From positions 186,001 to 250,000 of the forward strand of contig NZ_PHKV01000002.1 in the NCBI RefSeq assembly GCF_002846205.1: a stretch of DNA of 64,000 nt, read 5' to 3'. The notes beneath the pieces are model-generated. The model searched no databases, was not told the DNA's origin, and was given only the letters and a program-made list of their open reading frames with translations. The stretch comes from Xanthomonas prunicola. GTDB lineage: Bacteria > Pseudomonadota > Gammaproteobacteria > Xanthomonadales > Xanthomonadaceae. Of the stretch, positions 44,716-52,728 are shown piece by piece. Position 1 is the stretch's first letter; each line of letters begins with the position of its first letter. A program made the position numbers and the translations under genes.

Positions 44716-45555
44716 TCATTTCTTCTGCAACAAACGCGGCACCTGCACAGCCGCGTGGGTCCAGATCGCCAGCCAGACGCCGAGCCGGGTGAACACCCCG
44801 CGCTGACGAGCCTCGAACTTGAGAAAATAGCGCCACAATCCACGATGTTTGTGCCATTCCACGAAGAACGGCCGCGCGCGGCTGGAGACGCCGCGCACAT
44901 GCAGCACCTGCAGATCGTTGGCCACCGCCACCAGGGCACCGGACTGGCGGGCACGTCGACACAGGTCCAGGTCTTCGGCATGCAGGCGGTAATTGCCGTC
45001 CCAGCCGTGCAGCCGGTCGAACAGGCTGCGCTGCATCAGCATCAACGCGCCGGAGATCGCATCCACCGGCTGCAGGGCCCGCGACGGATCGGCCGGCACC
45101 GCCAGATTGGCGGCGTCACGCGGCGCGCGCAGCATCGCGGCAAAGTCCGGGTCGCGGCGGCGCACGGCCGCATCCGGCCGCCCCTGTTCGTCCACCTGCT
45201 CCACCCCCAGCAGCACCGCCGCATGCCCGTCGGCGCGCGCGCACAACTGCACCAGGGTATCGGCGTCGACCATCAGGTCCGGGTTGATGAAGACCAGCCA
45301 GGGCGCCTGCGAGTCGCGCGCCCCCTGATTACAGGCGGTAGCAAAGCCTGGATTGTCCGGGTTGGCGATGAAGTGCACCCGCGCATCGGCCAGCGCATGC
45401 CGCTGCACCACATCCAGGGTGTCGTCGCTGGAGGCGTTGTCGACCACCCGGATCTCGCTGACGCCGTCGGCCGCACGTAGCCGCGACAGGCAGGCATCGA
45501 TGGTGCTGCTGCTCTGATAGGTGACGACGACGGCGGCGATCTGGACGGGAGTCAT
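44716..45555 (-). CDS. Family 2 glycosyltransferase (rhamnosyltransferase-like)
   Basis: 279 residues, GT-A fold. IAAVVVTYQSSSTIDACL, VVDNASSDDTLDV, NPDNPGFATACNQG and VFINPDLMVDADTL carry the nucleotide-sugar and metal (DxD-type NPD) residues, with GALMLMQRSLFDRLHGWDGNY and HAEDLDLCRRAR downstream (ED acid motif). It resembles WbbL-type enzymes that add a sugar to lipid-linked glycans. It is directly upstream of the xagA promoter region on the same strand; whether it belongs to the same pathway is open. Confidence 0.85.
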   Translation of the reverse strand: MTPVQIAAVVVTYQSSSTIDACLSRLRAADGVSEIRVVDNASSDDTLDVVQRHALADARVHFIANPDNPGFATACNQGARDSQAPWLVFINPDLMVDADTLVQLCARADGHAAVLLGVEQVDEQGRPDAAVRRRDPDFAAMLRAPRDAANLAVPADPSRALQPVDAISGALMLMQRSLFDRLHGWDGNYRLHAEDLDLCRRARQSGALVAVANDLQVLHVRGVSSRARPFFVEWHKHRGLWRYFLKFEARQRGVFTRLGVWLAIWTHAAVQVPRLLQKK

Positions 45556-46106
45556 CCGGCCATTATCCGGTGCCGGAGCGACGCAGCGCCATCTCGAGTT
45601 CGCAGCTGCAAGCTGAGCATCAGGCGCTGGCGCGGCTGCATTGCGTCGATGTTCGCGGGCGGGGTGGAGATTGCGCCACGCTCCTGCTTGCCAGCAGTCA
45701 TTCGCGCGAATACGCCATGCAGCATGGCGACCCATCGCCGCAAGGCGCATACTGCGCGCCCGGAACCGCCACGCGGTCTCCGTTTGCGACTTTTTGAGCG
45801 ACCAGCAAAACGACTGCGCAGCCACCAGACGAACGCGGGCGGCATTCGATGCACGTACCACACATGCATCCGCTTCAGAGCACACCGCCCGTGCCCATCT
45901 GATCGCCAGACGTTCTGCCAGCCGCTTTTGGTGCACTCCCACACCTGATTGTTGAGATGACGGTTAGCGACCTTGCGGTTTCGCGCTGCCTTTTCATTCA
46001 TTGCATTGCTGCAGCCTGATGGCGGATGCGATGCGACAACGGCCCGGCAGCGCCGTTCTTGTTCTTGACGGCGCGCGCGCCGAGTCCGCGTCCTCACCCT
46101 CGATTC
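45556..46106. other. Gene-free divergent region
   Basis: About 550 bases before the operator. Frames of 75-180 codons exist but have Arg-rich composition and no homology I know; nothing else is supported. Confidence 0.5.
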
Positions 46107-46122
46107 ACTGGTCTATACCACT
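46107..46122 (+). promoter_or_regulatory. GntR/HutC-family operator (DasR/NagR-like)
   Basis: ACTGGTCTATACCACT is a near-palindrome differing at one base from the DasR/NagR-type consensus ACTGGTCTAGACCACT. It sits 40 bases before the phosphotransferase start; the only GntR regulator nearby is encoded at the end of the same gene cluster (50397-51125). Confidence 0.65.
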
Positions 46123-46161
46123 CGCCAATGCCGCACGGTTCCTGCTGACGGGAGTCGGGCC

Positions 46162-47319
46162 ATGAATGTGCCGCATCAGGTGCATGGCATGAGCCTGGAA
46201 CTGGCGCTGGCGGACTGGCCGGTGCTGACCACCGATGAAATCCATCGCGCGCTCCAGGGGTTTGCAGCCGCGGGCCGGCTCAATGCGGTGCGATGGCATA
46301 GCGCGCGCCCGTTCTCGGCTGCGGCTTGCGTGGACACTGAAAGCGGCCCGGTCATCGTCAAACGCCACCACCGTAGCGTGCGCAGCGTCGCCGCGCTGCG
46401 CGAGGAACACAGCTTTATGGCCCATTTGCGCTGGGCCGGCGCGCCGGTGGTGGAAGTGCTGCACGACGCCCAGGGCCGCACCGCGTTGGCGTACGACGAT
46501 TGGGTGTACGAAGTGCAGCGCGTCGGCGCCGGGCGCGACCTCTACCGTGATGCCCTGTCGTGGACGCCGTTCACCGATGTTGCGCATGCGCGGGCGGCCG
46601 GTGCTGCATTGGCGCAACTGCATCGCGCTGCCCAGGGCTTCGATGCGCCGGCGCGCTCCACCAGCGTGCTGGTTGCCAATCTGCGGCTGTTTGCGCAGGC
46701 GGACCCGGTGCAGGCATTGCACGATGTCTTGCCAACGCGTCCGCACCTGGCAGCCGCCTTGCAGCACCGGCCCTGGCACTACGATCTCGCCACCCATCTG
46801 CTGCCCTGGCATGCGCGTGCGTGGCCGCTACTGTCCGCACCGGACGCGCTACCGCCGCTGTGGACGCATGGCGATTGGCACGCCTCCAACCTGCTGTGGG
46901 ACACCGACGATGGGCACACCCGCGTCAGCGCCATCTTCGATTTCGGGTTGAGCGATTGCAGCAGCGCGCTGTTCGACCTGGCGACCGCTATCGAGCGCAA
47001 CCTCATCCCCTGGCTGCGGCTGGACACCGGCGCACGCGCCCAGGCCGAGCTGGCTCTGCTCGACGCGTTGCTGGATGGCTACGCGCAACATCGTCCACTG
47101 GATGCCAACCAGTTGCGCCGCCTGGCCGCATTGCTGCCGATCGTGCATGCCGACTTCGCCTTGAGCGAGATCGAATACTTCGCCGGCATCACGCGTTCGT
47201 CCGCCAACGCCGACATCGCCTATCACCGCTATCTGCTCGGCCACGCGGACTGGTTTGCCAGCGCCGATGGTCAGCACCTGCTCGAGCATCTGCACGCGCG
47301 TGCGCGTCAGCAGCCGTGA
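46162..47319 (+). CDS. Phosphotransferase (aminoglycoside-phosphotransferase/homoserine kinase II fold)
   Basis: 385-residue small-molecule kinase. VIVKRHH holds the ATP lysine (Lys67), THGDWHASNLLWD is the catalytic Brenner-type loop (HGD about 236-238, with Asp238 and Asn243), and IFDFGLSD gives the metal Asp260. The substrate is not known. In a cluster with a TonB receptor and a PnuC permease a vitamin or nucleoside kinase (thiamine or nicotinamide riboside type) would fit, which would trap the imported compound by phosphorylation. Confidence 0.78.
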   Translation: MNVPHQVHGMSLELALADWPVLTTDEIHRALQGFAAAGRLNAVRWHSARPFSAAACVDTESGPVIVKRHHRSVRSVAALREEHSFMAHLRWAGAPVVEVLHDAQGRTALAYDDWVYEVQRVGAGRDLYRDALSWTPFTDVAHARAAGAALAQLHRAAQGFDAPARSTSVLVANLRLFAQADPVQALHDVLPTRPHLAAALQHRPWHYDLATHLLPWHARAWPLLSAPDALPPLWTHGDWHASNLLWDTDDGHTRVSAIFDFGLSDCSSALFDLATAIERNLIPWLRLDTGARAQAELALLDALLDGYAQHRPLDANQLRRLAALLPIVHADFALSEIEYFAGITRSSANADIAYHRYLLGHADWFASADGQHLLEHLHARARQQP

Positions 47320-47349
47320 GCGCCTTCCTTTCTCTGTAGAGCCTTGCCA

Positions 47350-49518
47350 ATGTCCGTGACCTTCCCCCTGCTCTCCCGCTGCCCGCTCGCGCTCGCGCTA
47401 GCACTGGCGCTGTGTTGCGCCCCTGCACTGGCGCAGCAGCAATCCGACGCCGATGCCGTCGAACTGGATGCGGTCAACGTGCGTGGCGAGCGCATCGAGA
47501 CCAGCACCGCATTGAGCGGATTCGGCGCAACCCGGCTACTGGACGCACCCGCGTCGATCGCGGTCATCGATCGTGCGCAATTGCTCGATCGTCAGGCGCG
47601 CGTCCTCAGTGATGTATTGCGCGCCGATGCCTCCGCTGGCGATGCGTATGCGCCGATCGGCTATTACGAAAACTTCGTGGTGCGTGGCTATTCGCTCAAT
47701 GCCGCCAACAGCTACCGCATCAATGGCATGAGTGCGGTGGGCGAACAATCGATCGCGTTGGAAAACAAGCAGCAGGTGCAGATACTCAAGGGGCTGGCCG
47801 GGTTGCAATCGGGCGTCAACGAGCCGGCCGGGCTGATCGACTACCGCACCAAGCGGCCCGAGCACGTGCGCAGCGTGACCCTGGGCACCGACGAACAAGG
47901 CTCGCGCTACATCGCCGCCGACCTGGGCGACTGGTTCGGCGTCGAACGCAGGCTGGGATTGCGGGTCAATGCCGCACGCGAAGACATCGACAGCTATGTC
48001 GATCACGCCGACGGTTACCGCAATTTCCTGTCGCTGGCCGGCGACTGGAAGATCACCCCGCAAGCGCTGCTGCAGTTGGACGTGGAATATCAGCATCGGC
48101 AACAGCGCTCGGTGCCCGGCTACCAATTGCTCGGCGGCACGCAGGTGCCGCGCGACATCGATGTGCACCGCCTGCTCGGTTACCAGCCGTGGGCACGACC
48201 GGTGGAAATGGATTCGCTCAATGCGCAGCTGCGCTATGCGTATCAGTTCAACGACGACTGGCGCGCCACTGCCGAGGCCTCGCGCAGCCGTTCGGCGATC
48301 AACGATTTTTCCGCATTCGCCTGGGGCTGCTATGGCGCGGCAAGCTGTGCCGACATCGCCACGCCCAACTTCTTCAGCGCGCAAGGCGAGTACGACGTCT
48401 ACGACTATCGCAGCCCCGACGATACCCGCGTGCACGATCAACTACGCGCCACGCTCGAAGGCCATGCGGTCACCGGCGTACTGGAGCATCACCTGAGCAT
48501 CGGCGGCGACTGGCTACGCCGCACCATCGATCGCTTCGGCTCGGTCAACGAGTTCGTCGGCAGCGGCAGCATCGACCGCGACCCGGACCTGTTCGCGCAG
48601 ACCGATGTGGCGCTGGACCCCAAGCAACGCCGCCTGGATAGCCGTCAACGCGCGTTGGTGCTGGCCGACCGCATCGGCCTGGGCACCCAGTGGGAACTGG
48701 CGCTGGGTGCGCGCGCGGTGCGCCTGGACGAGCGCGCCTTCGACCGCGATGGCCTGCTGGAACGGCGCACCCGCAAGGATGCGGTGCTGCCGCAGGCCGC
48801 GCTGTTGTTCAAGCCGCAGCAGCAGGTATCGCTGTACGCCAGCTACGCCAAGAGCCTGGCCGCCGGCGGCACCGCCCCGTGGTTTGCCGACAACGCCGAT
48901 GAGATCCTGCCGCCGACCAATGCCTACCAGCTGGAGACCGGCGCAAAATTCGATCTCGACGGCCTGCGCCTGGGCGCGGCGCTGTTCGACATCCGCCAGG
49001 CCTACCAGTTCACCCAGCCGCAGGCCGATGGTGGCCTGCGCTATGTGCAACAGGGCCGCCTGCACAACCGCGGCCTGGAATTGTCGGCCGATGGCGCGGC
49101 CACCGCGCAGCTGCGCATCTTCGCCAGCGTCGCGGCGATCCGCGCGCGCGCCGAAGACACCGACATTGCCGAGTACGAAGGCCACCAGGCCATCAACGTG
49201 CCCAAGCTGCGCGCCAGCCTGCAGGCCGATTACAGCGTGCCCGGCATCGATGGCCTGGCGCTGCTGGCAGGCGCGCAATACAGCGGGCGCAAGTTCGCCG
49301 ACCGGCTCGGCAACGCCAGCGTGCCGGCCTACACCGTGGCCAACCTGGGCGCGCGTTACGCCACCGCGCTGGGCGGCCTGGCCACCACCTGGCGCTTGAA
49401 CGTGGACAACGTGTTCGACAAGCGCTACTGGCGCGATAGCGGCGAATACCAGGGCGATGCGTACCTGTTCCCGGGCGCGCCGCGCACGGCGCGTCTGACT
49501 GTGCAGGTGGATTTCTAA
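47350..49518 (+). CDS. TonB-dependent receptor (FecA/FhuA-type)
   Basis: 722-residue outer-membrane transporter. Signal peptide 1-26, then TonB box-like ELDAVNVRGER, plug domain with PASIAVIDRAQLLDR and FVVRGYSLNAANSYRINGM, IEVKLPE-type gate region GLAGLQSGVNEPAG, and a 22-strand barrel ending in VQVDF with terminal Phe. The plug layout resembles siderophore receptors, but the gene context points to a vitamin-like substrate. The ATG at 47350 is used; an upstream TTG at 47344 is unlikely. Confidence 0.92.
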   Translation: MSVTFPLLSRCPLALALALALCCAPALAQQQSDADAVELDAVNVRGERIETSTALSGFGATRLLDAPASIAVIDRAQLLDRQARVLSDVLRADASAGDAYAPIGYYENFVVRGYSLNAANSYRINGMSAVGEQSIALENKQQVQILKGLAGLQSGVNEPAGLIDYRTKRPEHVRSVTLGTDEQGSRYIAADLGDWFGVERRLGLRVNAAREDIDSYVDHADGYRNFLSLAGDWKITPQALLQLDVEYQHRQQRSVPGYQLLGGTQVPRDIDVHRLLGYQPWARPVEMDSLNAQLRYAYQFNDDWRATAEASRSRSAINDFSAFAWGCYGAASCADIATPNFFSAQGEYDVYDYRSPDDTRVHDQLRATLEGHAVTGVLEHHLSIGGDWLRRTIDRFGSVNEFVGSGSIDRDPDLFAQTDVALDPKQRRLDSRQRALVLADRIGLGTQWELALGARAVRLDERAFDRDGLLERRTRKDAVLPQAALLFKPQQQVSLYASYAKSLAAGGTAPWFADNADEILPPTNAYQLETGAKFDLDGLRLGAALFDIRQAYQFTQPQADGGLRYVQQGRLHNRGLELSADGAATAQLRIFASVAAIRARAEDTDIAEYEGHQAINVPKLRASLQADYSVPGIDGLALLAGAQYSGRKFADRLGNASVPAYTVANLGARYATALGGLATTWRLNVDNVFDKRYWRDSGEYQGDAYLFPGAPRTARLTVQVDF

Positions 49519-49715
49519 ACGCAACCGATGCGGCCATGCGATCCGCTGACGCATGAGCTGCATGGGTTACGACCGCGGTGCTGCGCGGGCCGCGTGCGCT
49601 GCAGGTAGCGGCTGCAGGCGGTGAACGCGCTCGGCCTGCCTGCACGATCGCGTTGAACTGTTCTGCGTCCCTGCCCTCGATCCCTCTTCCATCAGACATC
49701 CTCCCCAGACCTTCC
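49519..49715. other. Gap between TonB receptor and PnuC-type gene
   Basis: 197 bases, GC-rich, no second operator or riboswitch found. Confidence 0.4.
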
Positions 49716-50291
49716 ATGTCATTGCTCGAATCTGCCGCCGTCGTGATCAACCTGCTCGGTGTCTGGCTGACCGCGCGGCGCATTCGCTGGTGCTGGCCGG
49801 CCGGCATCGTGGCGGTGGCGCTGTATGCCTGGCTGTTCTATCAGTGGAAGCTGTACTCGGACATGTTGCTGCAAGGCGTCTATGTGCTGACCCAGCTGTA
49901 CGGCTGGTGGCAGTGGCAACGCGGGATAGCCACACAGACACGCATTCGCCCGTTGCCGATGCCGCAGGCGGAGCTGTGGATCTCGCTGTGCATCGGTGCC
50001 GTGTTCGCTGCCACACTCGGTGCCTACATGCATCACCGCACCGATGCCGCACTGCCGTGGCTGGACGCGGCACTGGCCAGCTTCAGCCTGGTCGCCAGCG
50101 TCTGGGCCGCACGCAAGCGCATCGCCAACTGGATACTGTGGGTCGTGCTCGATTGCATCTACGTAGGCGTGTTCGTCAGCAAGGGGCTGTATCCCACCGC
50201 ACTGCTGTATGCAGGCTTCGTGCTGCTGGCGCTGTATGGATGGCGCAGCTGGAAAACCCAACAGCAGCAGAACCTGGCAGGCCTTGCCTGA
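49716..50291 (+). CDS. pnuC: PnuC-family nicotinamide riboside / vitamin permease
   Basis: 191-residue inner-membrane facilitator with about seven helices. LLGVWLTARR, YAWLFYQWKLYSDMLLQGVY, LYGWWQW and NWILWVVLDCIYVGVFVSKGL are the PnuC core. Family members carry nicotinamide riboside (PnuC) or thiamine (PnuT); the sequence alone does not decide. It sits in the kinase/TonB receptor/GntR cluster, so the substrate should be the one recognised by the receptor. Confidence 0.88.
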   Translation: MSLLESAAVVINLLGVWLTARRIRWCWPAGIVAVALYAWLFYQWKLYSDMLLQGVYVLTQLYGWWQWQRGIATQTRIRPLPMPQAELWISLCIGAVFAATLGAYMHHRTDAALPWLDAALASFSLVASVWAARKRIANWILWVVLDCIYVGVFVSKGLYPTALLYAGFVLLALYGWRSWKTQQQQNLAGLA

Positions 50292-50396
50292 GCCACCTGC
50301 AGTTTGCGGGCGCGTTCTTCTTTACCATCGCCGCATGCACCTCTCTCATCTGACTGCCTTGCACCTGCGCCGCAGCCACCATCGGCGGATCGCCGC

Positions 50397-51125
50397 ATGA
50401 GCGCGTCGCGCCAACACGCCATCACCGAAATCGTCTCCGCGCAGATCGCCGCCGGCGAATGGGGCCCGGATCAGCGCCTGCCGGTGGAGCGCGAACTTGC
50501 CGAACGCTTCGGCTGCACCCGCATCACCTTGCGTGAGGCCTTGCAGCAGCTGGAAGCCGAGGGCCGCATCTACCGCGAGAATCGGCGCGGCTGGTTTGTC
50601 AGCGCACCGCGCGTGCGTTACGACCCCACCAGCATTGCAGGGTTCATGCAGTACGTGGCCGCGCAAGGGCGCAAGCCACGCACCGAACTGTTGCGTGCCA
50701 CCCGGCAAGTCGCCGGTACTGCCTACGCGGCGGCGTTGCAGTTGCAGAGTCCGCACGAAGAGGTGTTCGTCCTGCAGCGCCGGCGCTGGATCGACCGCCG
50801 CGCGGTGCTGCTGGAAACCAACGTGGTGCTGGCTGCCTGGGCGCCCGGCCTGCTGGAGCAGGACCTGGCCGGTTCGCTGTCGAGCGTGTTCAACCGGAAA
50901 CTCGGGCTGTTCCTGAGCCGCGCGCAGGTGTCGATGCATCCGGCCGGGCTGGACGCCGCGCAAGCCCTGTTGCTGCAGTCCACCACCGGCACGCCCTGCT
51001 TCCGACTGCAGCGGATCAGCTACGCCGAAGACGGCTGCGCAGTGGAGCTGGATATCGAATCCTGGCGCCACGATGCGCTGGAAGTGGTGGTGCGCACCGA
51101 GGCACCGATGCGGCCGGCGCTTTAG
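50397..51125 (+). CDS. GntR-family regulator with UTRA domain (HutC type)
   Basis: 242-residue DNA-binding repressor. The winged helix covers about 5-70 (EIVSAQIAAGEWGPDQRLPVERELAERF then CTRITLREALQQLEAEG), followed by a UTRA effector domain (about 85-240). HutC/DasR/NagR-type regulators bind ACTGGTCTAGACCAGT-like sites; the operator at 46107-46122 in front of the uptake genes is the natural target. The ligand is presumably the transported compound or its phosphate. Confidence 0.88.
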   Translation: MSASRQHAITEIVSAQIAAGEWGPDQRLPVERELAERFGCTRITLREALQQLEAEGRIYRENRRGWFVSAPRVRYDPTSIAGFMQYVAAQGRKPRTELLRATRQVAGTAYAAALQLQSPHEEVFVLQRRRWIDRRAVLLETNVVLAAWAPGLLEQDLAGSLSSVFNRKLGLFLSRAQVSMHPAGLDAAQALLLQSTTGTPCFRLQRISYAEDGCAVELDIESWRHDALEVVVRTEAPMRPAL

Positions 51126-51429
51126 AGCCGGGATTAGGGATTCGGGATTCGGGATTAGTTCGGGAATCGGGAATCGGGAATCGGGAATCGATGGTGCGCA
51201 TCCCTCACTGCTTTCTCGTTGCATATGCAGTGCGTCGTTGCGACCTCGCTGCGGCTGACCACATGTCGCAGAAACGACTGAGGTGGCTACGGGTACATGC
51301 TCAAAAAGATGACGCAGGCCGCAGCATCTGTGTCCGCCTAGCAACTGCGTGGTTGTTCGTGTCAGTCGCTCTTGGTCATTCCATCGCCGCTCCCGCTCAA
51401 TGCAGCGGGCAGGCTCGGCCGCGCTATCA
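51126..51429. other. Spacer with GGGAATC repeats
   Basis: 51128-51190 is a run of eight near-heptamers of the GGGATTC/GGGAATC family (for example GGGATTCGGGATTAG, then GGGAATC four times). The rest shows no feature. Confidence 0.6.
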
Positions 51430-52269
51430 CTACGCGTCGAACAGACTGCGCTGCGGATCCGGCGGCGGCAAGTCGGCCAGCAACTGCGCGAGTTGATCGC
51501 GCTGTGCACGTAGCGGGTCGTGCATCAGGAAGTTGGCCAGACGTGCGTGCCAGGCCGGCCAGCGGGTGGCCAGTGCATCCATGTCGCCATCGGCCGGGCG
51601 GCCTTCGTGCGGCGAGGCGACGAAGGCGGTTTCGCACAGCACATTGCGCCATCCCAGCCCGCCCATGCGCAAGCTCAGATCCACCAGCGCGGCGTACCAC
51701 GAGCCGTAACTGCTGGCATCCAGACCACCGGCCTTGTGCCGCGCACTGCCGCGCAGCAGTACCGCGTGGCCGGTGGCCGAGGGCAGTTCCGGGTGCAGCG
51801 GTGGCATTGCGGCGCAGGCGGCGGCAAGTCGGTCCGGCGCGACGGGCATGGGGTTGAGTTCGCCCAGTCGCGGCCAGCCACAGGCTTCGCCTACATTGCT
51901 CCAGGGCGTGGCGGTGGCAATCGCCGCATCGCGCGCAAAGCAGGCGTTGAGCTGATTCAACCACCCCGGCAGCGGGCAGGCATCCACACCCAACACCACC
52001 ACATCGGCATCGCCGCAGCCGCTGAGCATTTCATCCAGATGCGCCACCTCGCCGAGCATGCGCTGGCGGCGGGTGTGATGCGCCTGCAACGGCGTGCGCG
52101 CCAACCAATGTTCAATCACGGCACGGCCGCGCGGGCCGGCCTGCGCATCGTCGGCCAGCCACACCCGCGTACCGGCGGGCGTGGCTGCATCCAATGCGCC
52201 TAAACAAGCGTCAAGTCGATGCTCATCCAAACCAACGCTCATTAGAACAATAGGCAAAGCCTCAACCAT
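51430..52269 (-). CDS. Glycosyltransferase-like protein (GT2 fold)
   Basis: 279 residues. IVLMSVGLDEHRLDACLGAL, VWLADDAQAG and VVVLGVDACPLPGWLNQL resemble the nucleotide-sugar fold of family 2 glycosyltransferases, though the DxD-like motif is weak. No signal peptide. The 5' end (MVEALPIVLMSVGL) is in AT-rich DNA while the rest is GC-rich. It is transcribed in the same direction as xpsD, about 460 bases downstream, and may be an unrelated gene carried along. Confidence 0.65.
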   Translation of the reverse strand: MVEALPIVLMSVGLDEHRLDACLGALDAATPAGTRVWLADDAQAGPRGRAVIEHWLARTPLQAHHTRRQRMLGEVAHLDEMLSGCGDADVVVLGVDACPLPGWLNQLNACFARDAAIATATPWSNVGEACGWPRLGELNPMPVAPDRLAAACAAMPPLHPELPSATGHAVLLRGSARHKAGGLDASSYGSWYAALVDLSLRMGGLGWRNVLCETAFVASPHEGRPADGDMDALATRWPAWHARLANFLMHDPLRAQRDQLAQLLADLPPPDPQRSLFDA

Positions 52270-52325
52270 TACTCAGCCTAGAAAAGGAGCAAAATAATAC
52301 AATATTAAAATAAATTGATTACAAA
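52270..52325. other. Very AT-rich spacer
   Basis: About 20-30% GC by eye (AATACAATATTAAAATAAATTG). Part of the low-GC patch that spans the following two genes. Confidence 0.7.
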
Positions 52326-52655
52326 TTACCCAGGGATTTGCTTCGTGCATGTAATAGTAGCTATCACTACATAACCGCCCGCCGAGCCGTTGGGCTGATA
52401 CCAAATAAGATTAGTTAAAGGGCATAATTTATCTGCCACTTGCGGAGTATTTGCTCCAAGCCAACCATCAAAATAGGCACGCATTCTTGCATACCCAATA
52501 GCATCAATTCGGGCGGTCTCATAGCGCGGACCAGATGCTTCCCCATTGTAAGTCACACTAAACGGAACAGCCTGGGCACTCGTTACAAAAAAACCGGAAA
52601 AAACAGAAACTGCTAGCACAGATTTAATTAAAAGTTTTGAGCTACTCTTGTTCAT
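52326..52655 (-). CDS. Small secreted protein of unknown function
   Basis: 109 residues; signal peptide about 1-28 (VLAVSVFSGFFVTSAQA). The mature part has two cysteines (in KLCPLTN and TITCTKQ) that could form a disulfide, and an aromatic/Gly-rich sequence, with SVTYNGEASGPRY near the start. No family recognised. It sits in the AT-rich patch directly downstream of xpsD, with a likely own ATG and AT-rich promoter DNA (52656-52728). Confidence 0.7.
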   Translation of the reverse strand: MNKSSSKLLIKSVLAVSVFSGFFVTSAQAVPFSVTYNGEASGPRYETARIDAIGYARMRAYFDGWLGANTPQVADKLCPLTNLIWYQPNGSAGGYVVIATITCTKQIPG

Positions 52656-52728
52656 ATTAAATCCTAAGTTGGCCTATTATTTCCAACAGCAACTAATGAT
52701 CAGAAATACCACCTACTTTTAACGAGCA

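Noticed and set aside
45552..46097. 181-codon minus frame
   Set aside because: Arg-rich, overlaps the glycosyltransferase start, no homology known.
45556..46161. TPP riboswitch in front of the kinase/PnuC cluster
   Set aside because: The conserved CTGAGA and the ACCTGATCTGGATAAT-like words were not found.
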